A stretch of DNA of 7,432 nt from JALGWN01 sp964598025 (GTDB taxonomy: Bacteria > Arandabacterota > Arandabacteria > Arandabacterales > Arandabacteraceae). The stretch is from contig CAZRAU010000133.1 in assembly GCA_964598025.1 (NCBI GenBank), forward strand, positions 1 through 7,432, written 5' to 3'. Below are positions 6,159 through 7,432 of the stretch, piece by piece. The stretch's first letter is position 1; every line of letters starts with the position of its first letter. The notes below the pieces were generated by a model, which saw nothing but the letters and a program-made list of their open reading frames with translations, was not told the origin of the DNA and searched no databases. A program made the position numbers and the translations under genes.

Positions 6159-7310
6159 CTATTCTACAAAGGGGTTCTTGAACTGCTTCTGGGCCTCGAA
6201 AACCTCAGGCCGGATAAGCTCCGGCGGCGGCGTACCGCCCTCGACCAGCATCTTTCTTATGACCGTGCCGGAGAACTTGATCTTCTGGTCGTCCCCGTGC
6301 GGGCAGGTCCGCTCGCTCTCAAGGCGGCGGCACTTCTTGCAGTGGAAGAAGTCGCCTCTCAGGGTGATGGGCCGTATCTCCAGGTCATCGAACTCATCAA
6401 AAATCTCTATGGCAGCCTCGGGAGCGTAGTAATTCCCCACGCCGGCATGGTCCCGGCCCACGATGAGATGGGTGCAGCCGTGGTTCTTTCTTATTATGGC
6501 ATGATGGACGGCCTCACGCGGACCGGCGTACCTCATCTCCATGGGGAGGATGCTCAGGAGCACGCGGTCTTTTGGGAAGTAGTTGTCGATGAGGGCGTCA
6601 TAACACTTGAGAATCACGTCATCCTTGAAGTCGCCCTTCTTCTTCTTGCCTATGACCGGGTGTATGAGCAGCCCATCCACGAGGCTCAGGACGGTCTTCT
6701 GCATATTCTCGTGCCCCAGGTGGGGGGCGTTCCTGGTCTGGAAGCCGGCGACGGTCTTCCATCCGCGCTCCTCGAACACCTTTCTGGTTTCACTGGGATA
6801 GAGATTGTACTTGGGGAACGGTTCCCTCGTATCGTCGACAAGGTGTATGTCGCCTGCCAGGAACACATCCTTCATCTCCATGGTGGAGGCAACGCCAGGG
6901 TGCTTGGGGTCGTCGGTGCCGAAGACGGCCTTCGCGATCTCAGGCTTGGGATGCGAGTACTTCTGTCTGAGGTGAAGCACTGCCACCGCATTACCGCCTT
7001 CATCCTTGAGGCAGACATCCTCGCCCTCTTTGAGAGCGCCGGCCTCTTGCTCCGATACATCCAGGAGGATCGGGATGGTCCAGACCACACCGGTGCTCAA
7101 GCGGGCCTTCCCGAGGATCGATTCGAGGTCGGCCTTGCCAATGAACCCCTCGAGCGGACTGTATCGACCATGACCTATGTTCCGGACATCGGTGATACTC
7201 ATGCTGTCAAGGGTAATGCTCTTCATTTTGTTGATTCCGGCGCGCGCCTCTTCAAGTTGCTTTCCCGAGAGAGACCGGTCGATGAGCTTCCCACCATGCG
7301 GTCTAACCAT
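6159..7310 (-). CDS. sat: Sulfate adenylyltransferase (ATP sulfurylase), homo-oligomeric type
   Basis: Catalyses ATP + sulfate to APS + pyrophosphate, the first step of sulfate activation. The frame allows an ATG at 7343, but I start at 7310: AGGAGGT (plus-strand 7321-7327) lies 10 bases upstream, the earlier ATG has no ribosome site, and MVRPHGGKL is the usual N-terminus. Length is then 383, normal for a stand-alone enzyme. Catalytic motifs: QTRN (191-194), HLGH (197-200), RYAGPREA (260-267), GRDHAG (285-290) and FSGT (346-349). A Cys-x2-Cys-x8-Cys-x-His cluster (C324, C327, C336, H338) resembles the zinc site of thermophilic and related bacterial ATP sulfurylases. There is no fused APS kinase; that activity is supplied by the separate cysC two genes downstream. 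It is the first gene of the three-gene operon. Dissimilatory use cannot be excluded, but cysC in the operon favours PAPS production. Confidence 0.95.
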   Translation of the reverse strand: MVRPHGGKLIDRSLSGKQLEEARAGINKMKSITLDSMSITDVRNIGHGRYSPLEGFIGKADLESILGKARLSTGVVWTIPILLDVSEQEAGALKEGEDVCLKDEGGNAVAVLHLRQKYSHPKPEIAKAVFGTDDPKHPGVASTMEMKDVFLAGDIHLVDDTREPFPKYNLYPSETRKVFEERGWKTVAGFQTRNAPHLGHENMQKTVLSLVDGLLIHPVIGKKKKGDFKDDVILKCYDALIDNYFPKDRVLLSILPMEMRYAGPREAVHHAIIRKNHGCTHLIVGRDHAGVGNYYAPEAAIEIFDEFDDLEIRPITLRGDFFHCKKCRRLESERTCPHGDDQKIKFSGTVIRKMLVEGGTPPPELIRPEVFEAQKQFKNPFVE

Positions 7311-7320
7311 GGCTCTGGTT

Positions 7321-7327
7321 ACCTCCT
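7321..7327 (-). promoter_or_regulatory. Ribosome binding site that sets the sat start
   Basis: Read on the minus strand this is AGGAGGT, 10 bases before the ATG at 7310. It lies inside the longer reading frame from 7343, and so argues for the shorter protein, which also matches the family N-terminus. Confidence 0.8.
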
Positions 7328-7354
7328 GTTCGCGAATACTCATTTAAGGCTATC

Positions 7355-7368
7355 GGCATAGATATGCC
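7355..7368. promoter_or_regulatory. Inverted repeat at the predicted sat transcription start
   Basis: GGCATA and TATGCC, separated by two bases, form a perfect 6-2-6 inverted repeat. It covers the position where transcription should begin from the promoter just upstream (about 7367). Placement and symmetry fit an operator for a dimeric repressor; the binding protein is unknown and chance is possible. Confidence 0.35.
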
Positions 7369-7373
7369 CGCTC

Positions 7374-7402
7374 ATTATAGCAAGTTAAGTCGCGTTGCGC
7401 AA
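7374..7402 (-). promoter_or_regulatory. Sigma-70-type promoter of the sat operon
   Basis: On the minus strand a perfect -10 TATAAT (plus coordinates 7379-7374) lies 17 bp from a -35 TTGCGC (7402-7397), which keeps the key TTG. The predicted start near 7367 gives a leader of about 57 nt before the ATG at 7310, too short for a typical riboswitch. It should drive sat, the phosphohydrolase gene and cysC as one message. Confidence 0.65.
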
Positions 7403-7403
7403 C
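7394..7403. promoter_or_regulatory. Palindrome overlapping the -35 of the sat promoter
   Basis: GTTGCGCAAC is a perfect 10-bp palindrome that includes the -35 hexamer. A regulator bound here would compete with RNA polymerase. It is short enough to occur by chance, so this is a candidate operator only. Confidence 0.3.
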
Positions 7404-7432
7404 AGGGTTCGGTGCTTGCCGCTCGCGCCGGT

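Noticed and set aside
7311..7343. Longer sat start at the ATG at 7343, adding 11 residues
   Set aside because: No ribosome site precedes it, a strong one precedes the ATG at 7310, and the family normally begins at the MVxPHGGKL-type sequence.
5955..7361. 468-codon open frame on the plus strand opposite sat
   Set aside because: It is antisense to an unmistakable ATP sulfurylase, shows no family features, and overlaps the other antisense frame; a by-product of codon bias.
1..7432. CRISPR arrays, tRNA or rRNA genes, insertion-sequence transposase genes
   Set aside because: No regularly spaced direct repeats, no cloverleaf-like or rRNA-like sequence and no transposase-like protein were seen on either strand.

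Overview
The window looks like a chromosomal segment from a diderm (Gram-negative-type) bacterium of moderately high GC content (mid-to-high fifties per cent by eye). The diderm call rests on a porin-like protein with a cleavable signal peptide and a C-terminal phenylalanine. Genes are tightly packed, with strong AGGAGG-type ribosome sites. The lineage cannot be fixed from the sequence. The ATP sulfurylase resembles the single-chain (homo-oligomeric) type, and the two COG3379-like alkaline-phosphatase-superfamily proteins suggest an environmental or uncultured lineage rather than an enterobacterium.

Layout. Plus strand: the 3' end of a SLC13/DASS-type sodium:anion symporter (2-604), coupled to a universal stress protein (621-1130). 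A 388-bp non-coding stretch follows, holding a 52-bp palindrome (1266-1317) that looks like a mobile REP/MITE-like element, and a candidate promoter. Next come an outer-membrane porin-like gene (1519-2709), a strong hairpin, and an alkaline-phosphatase-superfamily phosphodiesterase/phosphohydrolase (2769-4100). Minus strand, convergent with these and running from the right edge: a three-gene operon of ATP sulfurylase sat (7310-6159), a second alkaline-phosphatase-superfamily protein (6139-4748) and APS kinase cysC (4733-4122), with gaps of 19 and 14 bp. A good sigma-70-type promoter with two palindromes lies just upstream of sat.

How the genes may work together. Sat makes adenosine 5'-phosphosulfate (APS) from sulfate and ATP, and CysC phosphorylates it to PAPS. 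The DASS transporter could supply sulfate or another divalent anion, and the porin could let anions through the outer membrane. No APS or PAPS reductase and no sulfotransferase lies in the window, so whether the PAPS goes to sulfur assimilation or to sulfation is open. The most interesting point is the uncharacterised alkaline-phosphatase-superfamily enzyme between the two PAPS-synthesis genes, with a divergent relative, carrying a different predicted nucleophile, on the facing strand. APS kinase also has a C-terminal tail of a kind I associate with alkaline-phosphatase-superfamily proteins. This could be an undescribed branch of sulfur-nucleotide metabolism, but that is inference.
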